From Gnetum montanum (taxonomy: Eukaryota > Streptophyta > Gnetopsida > Gnetales > Gnetaceae), in contig MNCI01003613.1 of assembly GCA_015680685.1 (NCBI GenBank), positions 947,861-1,011,860 on the forward strand: a stretch of 64,000 bases of DNA, read 5' to 3'. Below, in pieces: positions 48,310 through 58,570 of the stretch. Under the pieces are notes generated by a model. It had not been told where the DNA came from. It ran no database searches and worked only from the letters and a program-made list of their open reading frames with translations. The position numbers and the translations under genes are program-made. Position 1 is the stretch's first letter. Each line of letters begins with the position of its first letter.

Positions 48310-48895
48310 GTAAGCGTGAAAGAATTATATTACATAATGTTTATTTAGATGTTTTGTACTGATATACTAAGGTGCTGTGATATGACCAGTGAAAGTTACG
48401 GAAGAACTGACCCCTGAGACGGGGGCAGTAATACTAAGTCGTAGGGAGGGGGCCTCAATTATGGAAGAAGAGGTCCCAGCTGTTAGCGTGAGTCGCGTAT
48501 AGGCTCTGGTGCGTGAGGAGGCCCTAGCTACTGGAACCAGCGACGCACAGACTCAAGTGCGTGAAAGGGAAAGGGATGCGGAAGATGTCGGCGAAGTCGC
48601 CACTGTCACCGGTAGAGGTAATGGGCATGTTAGCGTGTTTGCAGGATTTCTATAAATAAATGAGGTTTCTAACTGGATTACGCTATAGGAGAAGAGGAGG
48701 TCCACGTCTGTCGCTGCGAGCAGAGTGTGGAGAGACTTCCTTGATAAATTTTCCTTCATGGAAGGCGTTGTCAGCGACATGATCGAGTGCCTAGAATGCG
48801 TCGAACCTGGAGCGGGTATGTTATGGTTGTAGTCAGTTTGTGATGTTACATAATGGTAATGTGTCACCAACACTGATGATTGTTTCTGTTAAGAG

Positions 48896-50059
48896 CTCGC
48901 CTCCGATGGGATCCCACTGAGCCCATTGATTTGGACAGAGTGGAGCCACCATCCAATGAAGCAGCCGTGCCACGTCACATTTATGACGAAATGCGTAAAT
49001 GTGCATTACGCTCGACACGCTCCTTATGGGAGAGTAAGGGCGTTAATGAGAATCTGTGGAAAAGGTTGCAGAGGTCGGAGCAGAGAGTTGAGTCTCTGAC
49101 CAAAGAGGTCGGAGACTTAAAATCGCGGTGCGACTTCCTACAGGCACGAGCAACAGGGGATGAAGACTGGCATACTGCTGTTGTCGATTACTCCCTGTAT
49201 TGGACAGCCATCAAAAATAGCGTACAAACCAGTCGAGCGTTAATAGAGCAGTGGATGCAGATAGAACTCCTAGTGCAGAAAAGCCAGGATTGGAGGGACT
49301 ATTGTGCAAGCATGCAAGAATGGGGCCAGAAGGAGAAGGACCACAAGCACTTGTACAAGCGAGAGAGCATTGCTTATCGGAAGCTCTACCGCGATTTTGC
49401 CGTCAGGACCCAATCCTTGGAAATCGTTCTAGATGTCATTGGAGCTTCTGAAGCCTTCAAGAAGTTCGAAGAGCAAGTGACTGTAAGTGCGTCCCCGGAA
49501 AGGGAGGTGACTCTCCCTGGGGATCAGGTTACAATCCCTACTTTCTTCCCGGACCCACCCCGCTGGAGCAGCGTGGAGAAAGGGAAAGTGAAGGCTGGAG
49601 CTGCCTTGGGAGAGGATGTATGGCCAGATCTAACGGAGGAAGAGATCATGAAGCGCCTGTGGGCTGGCCTGGACAAGCTTCCCTTTGCTGCGGAAGCAGG
49701 GCCGTCACAAGTAAGTTTACGTGCGACTTAGTTTGCGTTTCTAATTATGATGTTAAGTCTTGTGTAGCTAATGTGCTTACTGTGTTCAGGTACCAGCCGA
49801 GGATAGGGAAGATGAACAAGCTGAGGAGTTAGTAGAGGGAGCGGTGGAAGTAGAGGAAGAGGCAGAAGAAGAGACAGAAGAACGCAACGATGAGGAACAT
49901 CCTTCCGCAGAGCCGGCGCAGGAACGAGGACCTCGCAAAGAGGACATTCTTCGTGAAAGAATCATTCCTAGAAACGATGGCCCGTTGGAGGATGATCCAT
50001 TAGTGTTTGATCCGGACTTAAGAGATACCGGTGATAGTGGCAGTAGGGGAAATGCGTAA
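48896..50059 (+). other. Exons 7-8 of B antisense gene: coiled-coil-like region and acidic tail
   Basis: Exon 7 (272 codons, no stop) starts RLRWDPTEPIDLD. It has a charged helical stretch around NLWKRLQRSEQRVESLTKE, a Trp-rich part, then LEIVLDVIGASEAFKKF and PDPPRWSS, matched in A by LFLDIIGASGAYEKF and LGPPRWKT. Exon 8 is strongly acidic (EEAEEETEERNDEEH) and ends at TAA 50057-50059. Exon 8 is only 21-22 codons in A and C against 90 in B, so the acidic tail has expanded in B or shrunk in the others. Confidence 0.7.
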
Positions 50060-50239
50060 TTATAATTTATGCATAGTTTTATTAATGTTGAGTGCAATAG
50101 TTTTATTAATAGTTTTATAAAACCTGGTGGATGCGTTAAATGTCAGTTACTCATTTTTTATTCTTTTTTGCGTTTTGGCGTAGAGTGCGAGCGTAATTGT
50201 TGAAAAGTTCACCTAAGTGATAATGATAGAGCGTAATTT
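50060..50239. other. Spacer between antisense gene stop and boundary repeats (B)
   Basis: About 180 bp, presumably 3' untranslated sequence of the antisense gene. It contains a short repeat of ATAGTTTTATTAAT. No gene. Confidence 0.4.
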
Positions 50240-50470
50240 CTAGTTTAAAGCCATTGCGGGCCGTTACATGACTCTGCGTAACCTAGCGACTAGTTTAAGG
50301 CCATCACGGGCCAGAACTAGTTTAAGGCTGTTGCGGTCCATGGTACGATTCTGCGTAATCTAGTAATTAGTTTAAGGCCGTTGCGGGCCTACTGCATAAG
50401 CAAGTGCGAAGAGTGATAGTATACAATTCTGTGTAACTAGTTTAAGGCCGTTGCGGGCCATGGTTAATAC
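50240..50470 (-). repeat. Boundary repeats (i) of element B, five to six units
   Basis: + strand cores CTAGTTTAAGGCCGTTGCGG and close variants at about 50243, 50290, 50318, 50365 and 50435, mixed with GCGTAA words. Same place as 2086-2290 in A and 57590-57720 in C. Confidence 0.88.
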
Positions 50471-50688
50471 GAACAGCGTAAATGATACTAGCACAGAATT
50501 TCGCGTAATTGTGCTAAAGTAATTAAGAAATGTGAATGTCATGCGTATGAAAGAGACAATAGTGTGAAGATAAATGACAAGCGTAAGAACTGTAAACGAA
50601 AGTAACGTGACAATGCATGAAATGAAATTGCTAAGTAATAACCATGACAATCCATTAAGAAAAAGGTAAAGTACGCAAAGACCATCAT

Positions 50689-51315
50689 TCATCCATCGAT
50701 ATGCAATTGTCTTTTGATGGCCTTTACGTTGAGCGTCACGTAAGGGCGAGGAGGCTTATGGTTTGACTCCTCTACGCTGTCATCCAGAAATGGCAGGTCA
50801 GCCCAAGCTAGATCGTCGTCATTGCTGTCAGCTTGTTGAGGGGTTTGGAGACAGGTTTGATCATCAGTCGTTTCTATCTCTGAATCCCGTTCTTCTTCAA
50901 TGTTATTGACAGTCCTGGGGGTGATTTCATCACTCCGTGTCATGAACTCCCCTCTGGCATAGGGAAGATGTATCTCTTGGTGTATCGGTGATGAAACTGC
51001 CCTCAGCTAAGCTAACCACGACCTCCCCAAGATTAGGTTGAACCCTGGCATCTCCTCGACGACTAAGAAAGTGGCCTCTGTTGGGAATTGATCCCCCGCC
51101 ACAAAATCAATACGCATCGTCCCCTTAACTTGAACCTGTGCCCCGTTGAATGATTTTATGCAGGCCGTCATCATGGGCGTGATCTGGTCGACCACACCCA
51201 ACCTATCCATGATGGAATAGGGGATGACGTTGGTAGCCGCGCCATCGTCTACATGCATTCTCCGGATCCTGTATTGACCGACCTGGATAGTGATAAACAT
51301 AGGTTCAGTGGTTAC
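50689..51315 (-). pseudogene. Element B aspartic protease and acidic C-terminal extension
   Basis: Minus strand. FITIQVGQYRIRRMHVDD opens the retropepsin fold, with active-site segment VDDGAATNVIP (about 51245), then VEEMPGFNLILGRSWLA. A TAG at about 51006 follows (A has CAA here), then HQEIHLPYARGEF and an acidic tail with PPRPYVTLN, ending KRQLHIDG-stop at 50689. The order matches A and C. Cleaves the polyprotein if active. D-D-G replaces the usual D-S/T-G. Confidence 0.85.
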
Positions 51316-54300
51316 CTAACCTTTCTCAGGATCATCTTTAATAGACCCGTCGTGGAAGGTCAGCAAGGAAGGCGTAGGTTGCTCAGCTTCGGAATGAAAC
51401 ATGACAGCATGTATCGCTTCCTCTTCCGCTGGCAGGCTTTCATCCACTGATATGGATGTTAGCATGCAAACCATAGGCTCACGGTGTTCCCGAGACATCA
51501 TAAGCAGGTCGTAAAGGCTCAACATTGTGTTTTTTTGTTTGAGAGCCTGTTTAACTTGCGTAAATTCATCGAGGAGGTCCTTCTCCCGGCTAAGTTGTTT
51601 CTCCCCCTTGTCTTCCTCCATTCGGCCCAAGAGACGGATCTCTCGAGGTGGAACAGTGTTAATCGGGGGGCCGTTTTTCTTCTTGCCAAGAGAAGGCGGT
51701 TGCGTTTCTGTACTTTTATCCTGCCCCTGAGGTACAGGTGAAGGCATAGAGGCCAGGGGCCTAGGCTTAGGGAAGCCGAGCGTAGAGTGGTCTTTCGTTG
51801 CGTTTGTGTCCTTTCCCTTTTGTTTGGGAGGTGAGGGTTGACGCTTTTGGTTGGAGGTCTACCCCTGCGTGAGAGGAGCAGCCTATGGTTTTGGTGCCCT
51901 GATAATGAAGGGTGCCTTGGGCGTGGGCGCAGACGAGGCTACGGCTTGGGTATTGCTGTGTGACTGAGAGTGTATTCGAGAAGGTACCTGTATAATGAAG
52001 GGCGTCCTCGAGACCCCACCGGCTACCGATGAAATGGTTGGCCCCCTTGGTGAGTTGGCAAGGATATGAAAAACAAAAGGTTGTTTTGGCGTTTCCCTCC
52101 TCTCACTGTCCGTACTTACCACAGTGATTGTATAAGGATCATCGTTTGCGTTCAACGGGTCCTTATACACGTGCAATGTTTGGTTTTCGGGATGCGTCGG
52201 GTTATTGCTGTCTAACCTGAGTGAACCGTCATCCAGCATACATTGAATGTCATTTTTCAACGCCCAATAGTAATCCATATCGTGACCACATAGCTGGTGG
52301 TAGTCACAGAAACGGTCTAGCCTGAAAGATCTCGGAACTGGTGGTTCGTTAGGTAAGGCTAGAGAAGGGTTCTTTAGCAGTTCACAATGACGTCTGTGAT
52401 GCTTCAGAGCCTCCTTGGACACCTTCTTAGGTTGAATGTGCCCTGCCCCTAACAGTTATTTCAGCAGTTCAGAATGCTTTACAGGTAATGCCGTGTACTT
52501 TGAGCGATCCTTACGCTTGAAGTTTGGCCTAGGCTGGGGGGCCTTTTCAGGAGCCGCCATGTCTTGACTAGTGCTGGCACCAGTCGTGGTTTCAGGAGGT
52601 GCGGTGGGTGCCTTCTTGTTCTTAGTCTTTGTACTCTCAGCCATTGCAGCTACTGTCGTTGTCGCTGCTTTGCCTTTGTCTTTGTTCTTGTTATGTGCGT
52701 TCCTGTAGGCGACATATGCCGGGTCTTTGCTGGCCTCCGCAGCATCTTGGATGCTTCTAGTTTGGGCGAAGGCCTGGTGTAGAGAGTCGGGGGAAAGATA
52801 ATACAGTTTTGACTTAATAAAGTCATTGACTGCCCCATTGAATATAGTAAGTAGATGCGAATCCGCGATCGACTCGCGGATCTCATTCAAGGTTGCATTC
52901 CAACGCTGTATAAACCTTTGGACGGGCTCGAGCGAGTCTTGTTTCACCCCCATGAGATTATCCAATGTGACTTCCAGTTTCAAGTTATATCTGAAGTGGG
53001 TCACAAATTGGGTCAGCAGCTCTTCCAAGGTTGAGATGGAAGAGCGTGGGAGGGCTCGGTACCAATCCAAAGCTTTCCCTGTTAGGGACATTGCAAAGAC
53101 TCAGATGATGGTGTGTGGCCACTGTTGCAATAACAAGGACTCAGACCTGAACGTGACCAAGTGAGCGTTGGAATCCCCCTACCCATTGTACTTGGTAAAA
53201 TGAGGCAGAGACATCCCTGGCGGTAACGAAAGCATAGGGACCGCTGGGCTAATCGGATCATCCTGGTAAAAGTCAATGATCTGAATAGTATCAGAACCAG
53301 CGGCTTTGAGGCGTCGAACCTCCTCAGTGAGAGTCTGATAAGCTAGAAGGCTTGGTCCAGACCCGTTGATGGAGGTGTTTGTGCAGAAGGCATAGGAGAT
53401 TGGACCGGGAGGGTGGTGCGAGGGAACGGAAACGACGGGTGAGGTTGACTGGATGCTTGTGGGGCGGGGATCCCTGCAGGCGGAGGGGCCTATGAAGACC
53501 ACCACCCACTGGTTTGCGAAGCGGGGTTAGCCACCACCTGCTGCGTGAGATAGGGATAGATGTACTGCGGGACCACCTGTGGAGCTCGCGTTGCAGGTGC
53601 AATGGAGGATTGCACACCATACAACGCAGGCCGGGTATATTGCGCCGCCGGGTTAGCCCACTGACCTGCGGAAGGCTGTTGGATGTATGTTTGTGGTTGA
53701 ACAGTTGCGGTGATCTGTTGAGTTAGAGGGGGTGGAGGTGGTAAAATCTACGGGATGAAATGGGGGGCGGTGGTCGTGGGGACCACCACCGGAATGCGGA
53801 GAAGCCGCGGTGATGAAGCCGCCCCCATGTTATTATGCAGCATTTGTGCTTGCAGCCCAGACGGCTGCGCGGTGGCTTGCGGCATGGCAGGGAAATGCAT
53901 ATGTGCGGTCATGGCTGGATCAAGAGGAGCGGCCTCTCCGTTGAAAGGAAACAAGGGATTTATGTACGTTTGGGGGCTCAGGGTATGGAACAAATGTTCT
54001 GATTGGGCTGCCAATTCATCCTCTTCCTCTTCCCCATGCTGGGGCTCCACCACAGCTTGTGCCGCCTGGCCCTTGGCCATGACCAACTATGTAATGAGTT
54101 CATGTTGATGCTCGGTGAAAGGGATAATTTCGTAAGCTGTTGGTTTGAAGTCATGGCCCCCTCGGTGGACCACCTCAAAGTTTCGTTTCGCTTCGACCTC
54201 GGCTCGGCTAAGGGCCAGCTTCGCCTGGATCTTAACGCATATAAAGTTATATTCTTCAGGGGTTATGACCGTGAAGACAGGCTCTTTTCCCTGAAGTCGC

Positions 54301-54431
54301 AATGATCGGTGCAATGGTCCCTGAGATCCCGTTGCGCCCAGAGCTGGTCGGGTGACCACGATAGGGTTCACAGATGTGGCACCCAGATCGGTAGGGACCA
54401 TGGAAGTTGTGGTTGTGTACCAGGAATCCAT
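51316..54431 (-). pseudogene. Element B gag, broken by stops
   Basis: Minus strand, first ATG at 54431 (DSWYTTTTSMVPTDLG). N-terminal proline/glutamine-rich part (54080-53500), then the capsid-like core: LTGKALDWYRALPRSSISTL, FVTHFRYNLKLEVTLDNLMG, QRFIQRWNATLNEIR (53090-52860). Then a basic linker, LDRFCDYHQLCGHDMDYYW as a degenerate zinc knuckle (about 52320-52265), a Pro/Thr-rich linker and ALKQKNTMLSLYDLL. Eight or nine stops, almost all TAG. At two of them A has CAA instead, which supports loss of Gln codons. Confidence 0.88.
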
Positions 54432-54651
54432 TGATCAATGAAGTTAACGGTAACTGGTAATCGGATCTAAGAGATGGCTGGCAACAAAAGCACAAATAGG
54501 CTTTCTACCCTGTAGGATTTGAAAGAAATCGTCCTTGCGACCGATCTATACCACGCGATTGGCCGTAGACTTCCCTAGAGGTATTACGTCTATGGTTTAG
54601 GGTATGGATCGCTACCAGGGCTACCCGAAATATTCGGATCGAAGCCTAAAG
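54432..54651 (-). other. Element B leader between PBS and gag
   Basis: About 220 bp of untranslated leader on the minus strand. No further motif recognised. Confidence 0.5.
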
Positions 54652-54669
54652 GCCCTCCTTCTAGCGCCA
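54652..54669 (-). promoter_or_regulatory. Element B primer binding site
   Basis: Minus strand TGGCGCTAGAAGGAGGGC starts six bases after the 5' LTR end. The TGG start fits the CCA end of a tRNA. It is neither the initiator-Met site nor one I can assign to a named tRNA with confidence. Confidence 0.7.
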
Positions 54670-54675
54670 GAAAAC

Positions 54676-56170
54676 TATAACGATGGAAAACATCGGCAGC
54701 TGGAAAATACCGAACGAATCCCATGTACACAATTTTAACCACGGATCCGCATGAGGGCTATGCTGGAAAAACGAATCTGCAGCACCCTGAACGGTCTTGT
54801 CGATCAGACAGGGACTTACTAATCAGTAAACCGATGAATATTTCGTGAAAACGATCTGATTCGAGGAATTGTAAATTGAGGGGAAAACGATGTAGATGAA
54901 TTGCAATGATGATAATGCTAAACATGATAAGAGGAGGCTGACATAAGAGAAGCACGTAGTTTCAAGATCTGCACTTTGACTTGAAAAATGTATATTTTGT
55001 ATGAGAAATTACACTGGGGAATCCCCGATTACTGGATGTGAAGCAAGCACAAAACAACAAGCAAAACAGTTCAAACAGAAGTCCGATCTACCTCGTGGGT
55101 TAAAGCCGGGATGCAAGGAAGGTCAAGCTCTGACGTCTACCAATCAACAGTTTCTGACCAATAGAGTCTTCCCAGTAGAACGATTACTCCTGTCGCCGGT
55201 GCTCAAAGCAAACTGTGCTCTGTTTCTGCTGTAAGGTGATGCTGTCAAAAATTACCAAAGCGTTTCTCTCTGTATCTTTGCTCCAAAAGTGATAAGTGCT
55301 CTGGTGCTCAGAAAAAATGCCTTTGCTTCTCTGATTTTCCAACCCTTATATCTTTGTCAACTGGGGTATTTATAAGTTGTGACGCCCTGTGGAAAAGGCG
55401 CAACCCCGATGACGTGTGCCCCGATGGAAAAGGCGCAACCCTGATGACGTGTGCCCCGAATGTTCTGGGTACTATTGACTGGACCACTTTTGCGTCAAAC
55501 TTCCTGATTACACACAATACGCTCGTTCGCGTATTGTGCGTGTGAAGAAGAGACGTGCGTCAGGCATGTCTTCAACTGTCTTTGAGTTATATTATGCTCA
55601 TTCACGCTGTGTTGCATGTATGAGGGTAACGTAACATGGAAACAATGGATTTAAAGATATTTTACGCTTGCTTACGTGGCTGCGTGTAGTGAAGCGTAGA
55701 ACAATGTTTAGCTTGGCGACACAATATGCTGTGATACGCTACGTTGCGTGATGAGCGTATGATGAGCAGTTGCATTTTCTTAGACTTTGCCTTTGACTAT
55801 TCTGGAGTTTATTACGCTTCCATGCGTAACAGAGCGTAAACCTGGCCTTGAACAAAAGACTTAGCAAAATACACAAGAAATCGCATATCACGCTGCTTAA
55901 GCTTCTTCCTATGCCGAAGTAACTATCCTTCTGATGCCGAACTATGTTGAAACAACATCACGCTAAGCGCCATTACACTATGTCGCGTGATATAGTGTAA
56001 ACAGCAAAAGCATAGAAAGATTAGGAATCTGCACAAGAAGTTGTGGACTTGATGCTACGCGCCTCTTGGTGTTGCTCTGTCTAATTCCCCCCTTTGGAAC
56101 GCTGAGATGCGCCCTTGCTTGAATTGCGAATCTTTGCCTGAGGCTGACTCGCAATTTTCACAGTGTTTCA
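54676..56170 (-). repeat. Element B 5' LTR
   Basis: 1,495 bp, aligned end to end with 39078-40572. Its + strand start is TATAACGATGG, so the terminal CA of the sense strand has become TA. The TATA box lies at 55374-55367. The TTACGC...GCGTAA hairpins of U3 are partly eroded (for example TATGCTGTGATACGC). Confidence 0.93.
55367..55374 (-). promoter_or_regulatory. TATA box, element B 5' LTR
   Basis: TATAAATACCCC on the minus strand, the promoter expected to drive gag-pol. Confidence 0.72.
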
Positions 56171-56175
56171 ATGTA
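56171..56175. other. Target site duplication of element B, right copy
   Basis: ATGTA directly after the LTR end GTGTTTCA, identical to 39073-39077. Confidence 0.93.
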
Positions 56176-57292
56176 GGCGATGGCCAAGGACATCATCGAT
56201 TGATTGCATCAATTTGCACTTGAGCTAGGTAAGGATTTTGTTTTATGTGCTTGAATCATGGGCTTTGCTTGCATTATGGATATCTTAGGTTGTGCATTAT
56301 GTCTTATGATTGTAGTTTATACTTATGTACTACCTTTCGTGGAGTGGAACCCCAACAAAGACATAGAGATAGACTCCTTACCTAAGCCTTACTCTAATGT
56401 GTCTAGTGTACCCGTGAAGTTGTACAAGACTACTATTGATTTAGTAATGTCATGTGTAAAAACTTCATGAAAGTTAGAGATGTCCAACAAATCACTATGG
56501 GAGGAAGTTGTGGCCTTAAGGGAAAAGACTCAAAGGTAGGAGGATATGATTAGAGATCTCCAAGACCATAAGGCCTTTGTGGAAGCCCAAGTAACTAAGG
56601 AGAATTATGAACTAAGGAGATCATGTGGGCTTGCTACTAGCATGTCATTTAGGACAAAGTAGTGGTCATATGGGAGATGGCAGAATAGTATATGTAGATG
56701 GACATCATCTTTAAAAAGGATGAGAATTGAAAGGATCACTACGCTTGGGTCTTAGAGTGGGGCAAGATACTAAAGGTCCACAACTGATAGTATAAGGCAA
56801 ATTGTGAGGCCTACCTAAAGTGGCTCAAGGAGTACTTGATTGAACAACATAAGAAAGAGCTATTCATCCAAGGGATTTAGGAGGAGAGTGCTTATCAACT
56901 TTTTAAAAGCACTCTTAAGGTGGAGCAATTCCCTACTCTTCAGATTACCATTGCTATGGGTGAGACCTCTATATGTTTTCATACCTAGCAGCCTCCTACT
57001 TGGACTCCTATAAGCAAGACTAACATTCTCGTTAGCATTAATCTTGAGGATATTTACTAGATCAACATGATGGAGGACTAGATCCTCCATCATTTGGGAA
57101 AAGGCCTTCCCCATCTATCCTCAAAAGTAATGGGTTTTATATATTTATGTTTTAGATTTTTTTAAGTCATGATTTTGGCTATGGGTCACTAACTAGCTAT
57201 ATGTTATTGCATTTCAACCCTTAGGAGACATCAGCAGCCTTAGCGGTGAGGGTGGGAATGACCCACCACTTCTTCCTTCAAATGCCACTTAG

Positions 57293-57929
57293 CAACCTCT
57301 TACAGTTTATCTTGTTGGCTAATTGGTTTTGTTTTTATGTTTAACACTATGTTATAGATGATTATTATTCTTTAACATTTTTTCCACATAGTGTGGCCAT
57401 GGCTATGTATGTTATAGATATTTTAACTTTAAATTTAAATTTTGGTTTTATTTTTGGCTATATGCATTTGTAGTAGTAGTAAACATTATAAATGTTGTAA
57501 ACATTGAAAATGGCTATGTTGACATTTTGGTTATAACATTAAATGGCTAATCGACAAAAAGAAGTGTAATAATATACAAGGTATTTACTAGTTTTAGGCC
57601 ATTACAAGCATAGGTCATATTGCACAATTGTGGCTACATTAATAGTTTAAGGTCATGGTGAGCCATAATGTTAGTTTAAGTTCTTAGTGGATCATAATTC
57701 CAACTTAACATCTTATTGGACATGGTATGAAAGAGATGTATATTTATAAGGCTTTGTCAATCATAAGCAAGAATAAAGGCTATAGAAAATAGGTAAAAAT
57801 GCAAATGAACTTAGGCTATATGCATAGGCTATGGAGTAAAACAAAAAATGCATAATAAAATACAAAAGAAAAGTAAGGCTACATGGCTATCAGTGCATCT
57901 AGTCATAGGGGAATGGGAAGGTTAAGGTA
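57293..57929. repeat. Boundary repeats (i) of element C with AT-rich spacer
   Basis: 57590-57720 holds three or four units (TTAATAGTTTAAGGTCATGG, TTAGTTTAAGTTCTTAGTGG). The rest is AT-rich spacer with no gene. Confidence 0.7.
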
Positions 57930-58570
57930 AACTTCACTTATGTAAATTCTTCATAATCTTTGTAAGATTAGGAAGTGAGTAAGGCCTACTCTACACAAGT
58001 TTATATTTTCCATCCCCTTCACTTATGATGTTAAAAGGGAGTTCATTCCATAATGTATCTTGTTGCTTATCATTTTCATCATTGGCTTTCTTGGGGTTAT
58101 GCTCTTCATTGTTGGGAGCTTCTTCTTGAAGCTCCACATCGGACCCTTGCTCTATGTCTATGTTATTGACAACCAAGGGAACTGCATTATCATCATGGAT
58201 GATGATTTCACCTTCCTTGTAAGGGAGGTGAATTTCTTGATGAATGGGAAAGGACACAGCTCATAATTGAGCCAACCAAAGTCTTCTAAGGATTAGGTTG
58301 AATCCTGGTATCTCTTCCACATTTGAGAAGTTGGTAGTTGTGGAAAATTGCTCCTTGGCTACAAAATCCAAGAAGATAGACCCCTTGACAACAACTCTTA
58401 ATCCAGAAGAACTTAAGAGGTGTGATGGTTGTAGGTTGTATTTTCTTAGTTAAGCCTATGCATTCAATGATGGTGCATGGGATTACTTTGGTTGTAGCTC
58501 CATCATCAACATGTACCTAATTTATTTTAAATTGTCCAATGTGTATGGTTATGAATAAAGGGGTTGTGGT
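57930..58570 (-). pseudogene. Element C protease and C-terminal extension, broken
   Basis: Minus strand. VHVDDGATTKVIP at about 58518-58480 is the active-site segment. A GFNLILRRLWLAQL-like end lies near 58310-58265. The open stretch 58257-57991 begins FPIHQEIHLPYKEGEIIIHDD and has an acidic tail. An SRPYSLPNL segment near 57985 matches the PRPY motif of A and B. Confidence 0.75.

Larger units (their letters stand above)
45938..50059 (+). pseudogene. Element B antisense gene: eight-exon NIF-like/coiled-coil protein
   Basis: Opposite strand to gag-pol, between protease and RT. Proposed exons: 45938-46056, 46330-46779, 46897-47171, 47269-48309, 48390-48617, 48689-48815, 48896-49710, 49790-50059, about 3.3 kb or 1,100 codons. 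Introns begin GTAGG, GTAAG, GTAAG, GTAAG, GTAAT, GTATG and GTAAG, and all end in AG. Phases agree at every junction except exon 5 to 6, where an alternative donor GTGAGT at 48487 would restore the frame. Stops: about six, all TAG or TGA where C-to-T would explain them. A and C carry the same exon plan. Function unknown. No transcript evidence is available to me. Confidence 0.78.
39078..56170 (-). mobile_element. Element B: complete giant Tat-type Ty3/gypsy retrotransposon, 17,093 bp
   Basis: Minus strand. Two LTRs of 1,495 bp each, a perfect 5-bp target duplication, PBS next to the 5' LTR, purine tract next to the 3' LTR, gag-protease, RT, two RNase H domains, integrase, and an opposite-strand gene between protease and RT. 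It is nested in exon 6 of the antisense gene of element C. I count about 79 differences between its LTRs by eye (about 5%), mostly transitions and with no net indel. All main frames carry stops, so it is not autonomous now. It is CpG-rich compared with A and C. Confidence 0.93.
34484..57292 (+). pseudogene. Element C antisense gene, decayed and split by element B
   Basis: Same exon plan as B. Exon 1 34484-34611 (HKVDECAQDPEEV, donor GTAGGTAGT); exon 2 36653-37096 (444 bp, LRPILIIVELVGLLCY, YxxNNTLMVV); exon 3 37178-37438; exon 4 from 37556 (KLNIDVGASLFHDLFDVP) to about 38600; exon 5 about 38709-38895; exon 6 from about 38988, interrupted at 39077 and resumed at 56176, with its donor at 56229; exon 7 about 56313-57128 (PFVEWNPNKDIEID); exon 8 57225-57292 (about 22 codons). 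Leaving out B and one ATGTA copy, the exon runs on as it does in B itself. Stops occur in several exons. About 17.1 kb of the listed span is element B. Confidence 0.72.

Noticed and set aside
50786-51315. Envelope-like gene as in Athila-type elements
   Set aside because: The extra coding region of this family is on the opposite strand, has introns and shows no signal peptide or membrane segment.
53514-54305. + strand ORFs of 70-117 residues opposite B gag
   Set aside because: Shadows of the Pro/Gln-rich gag N-terminus.
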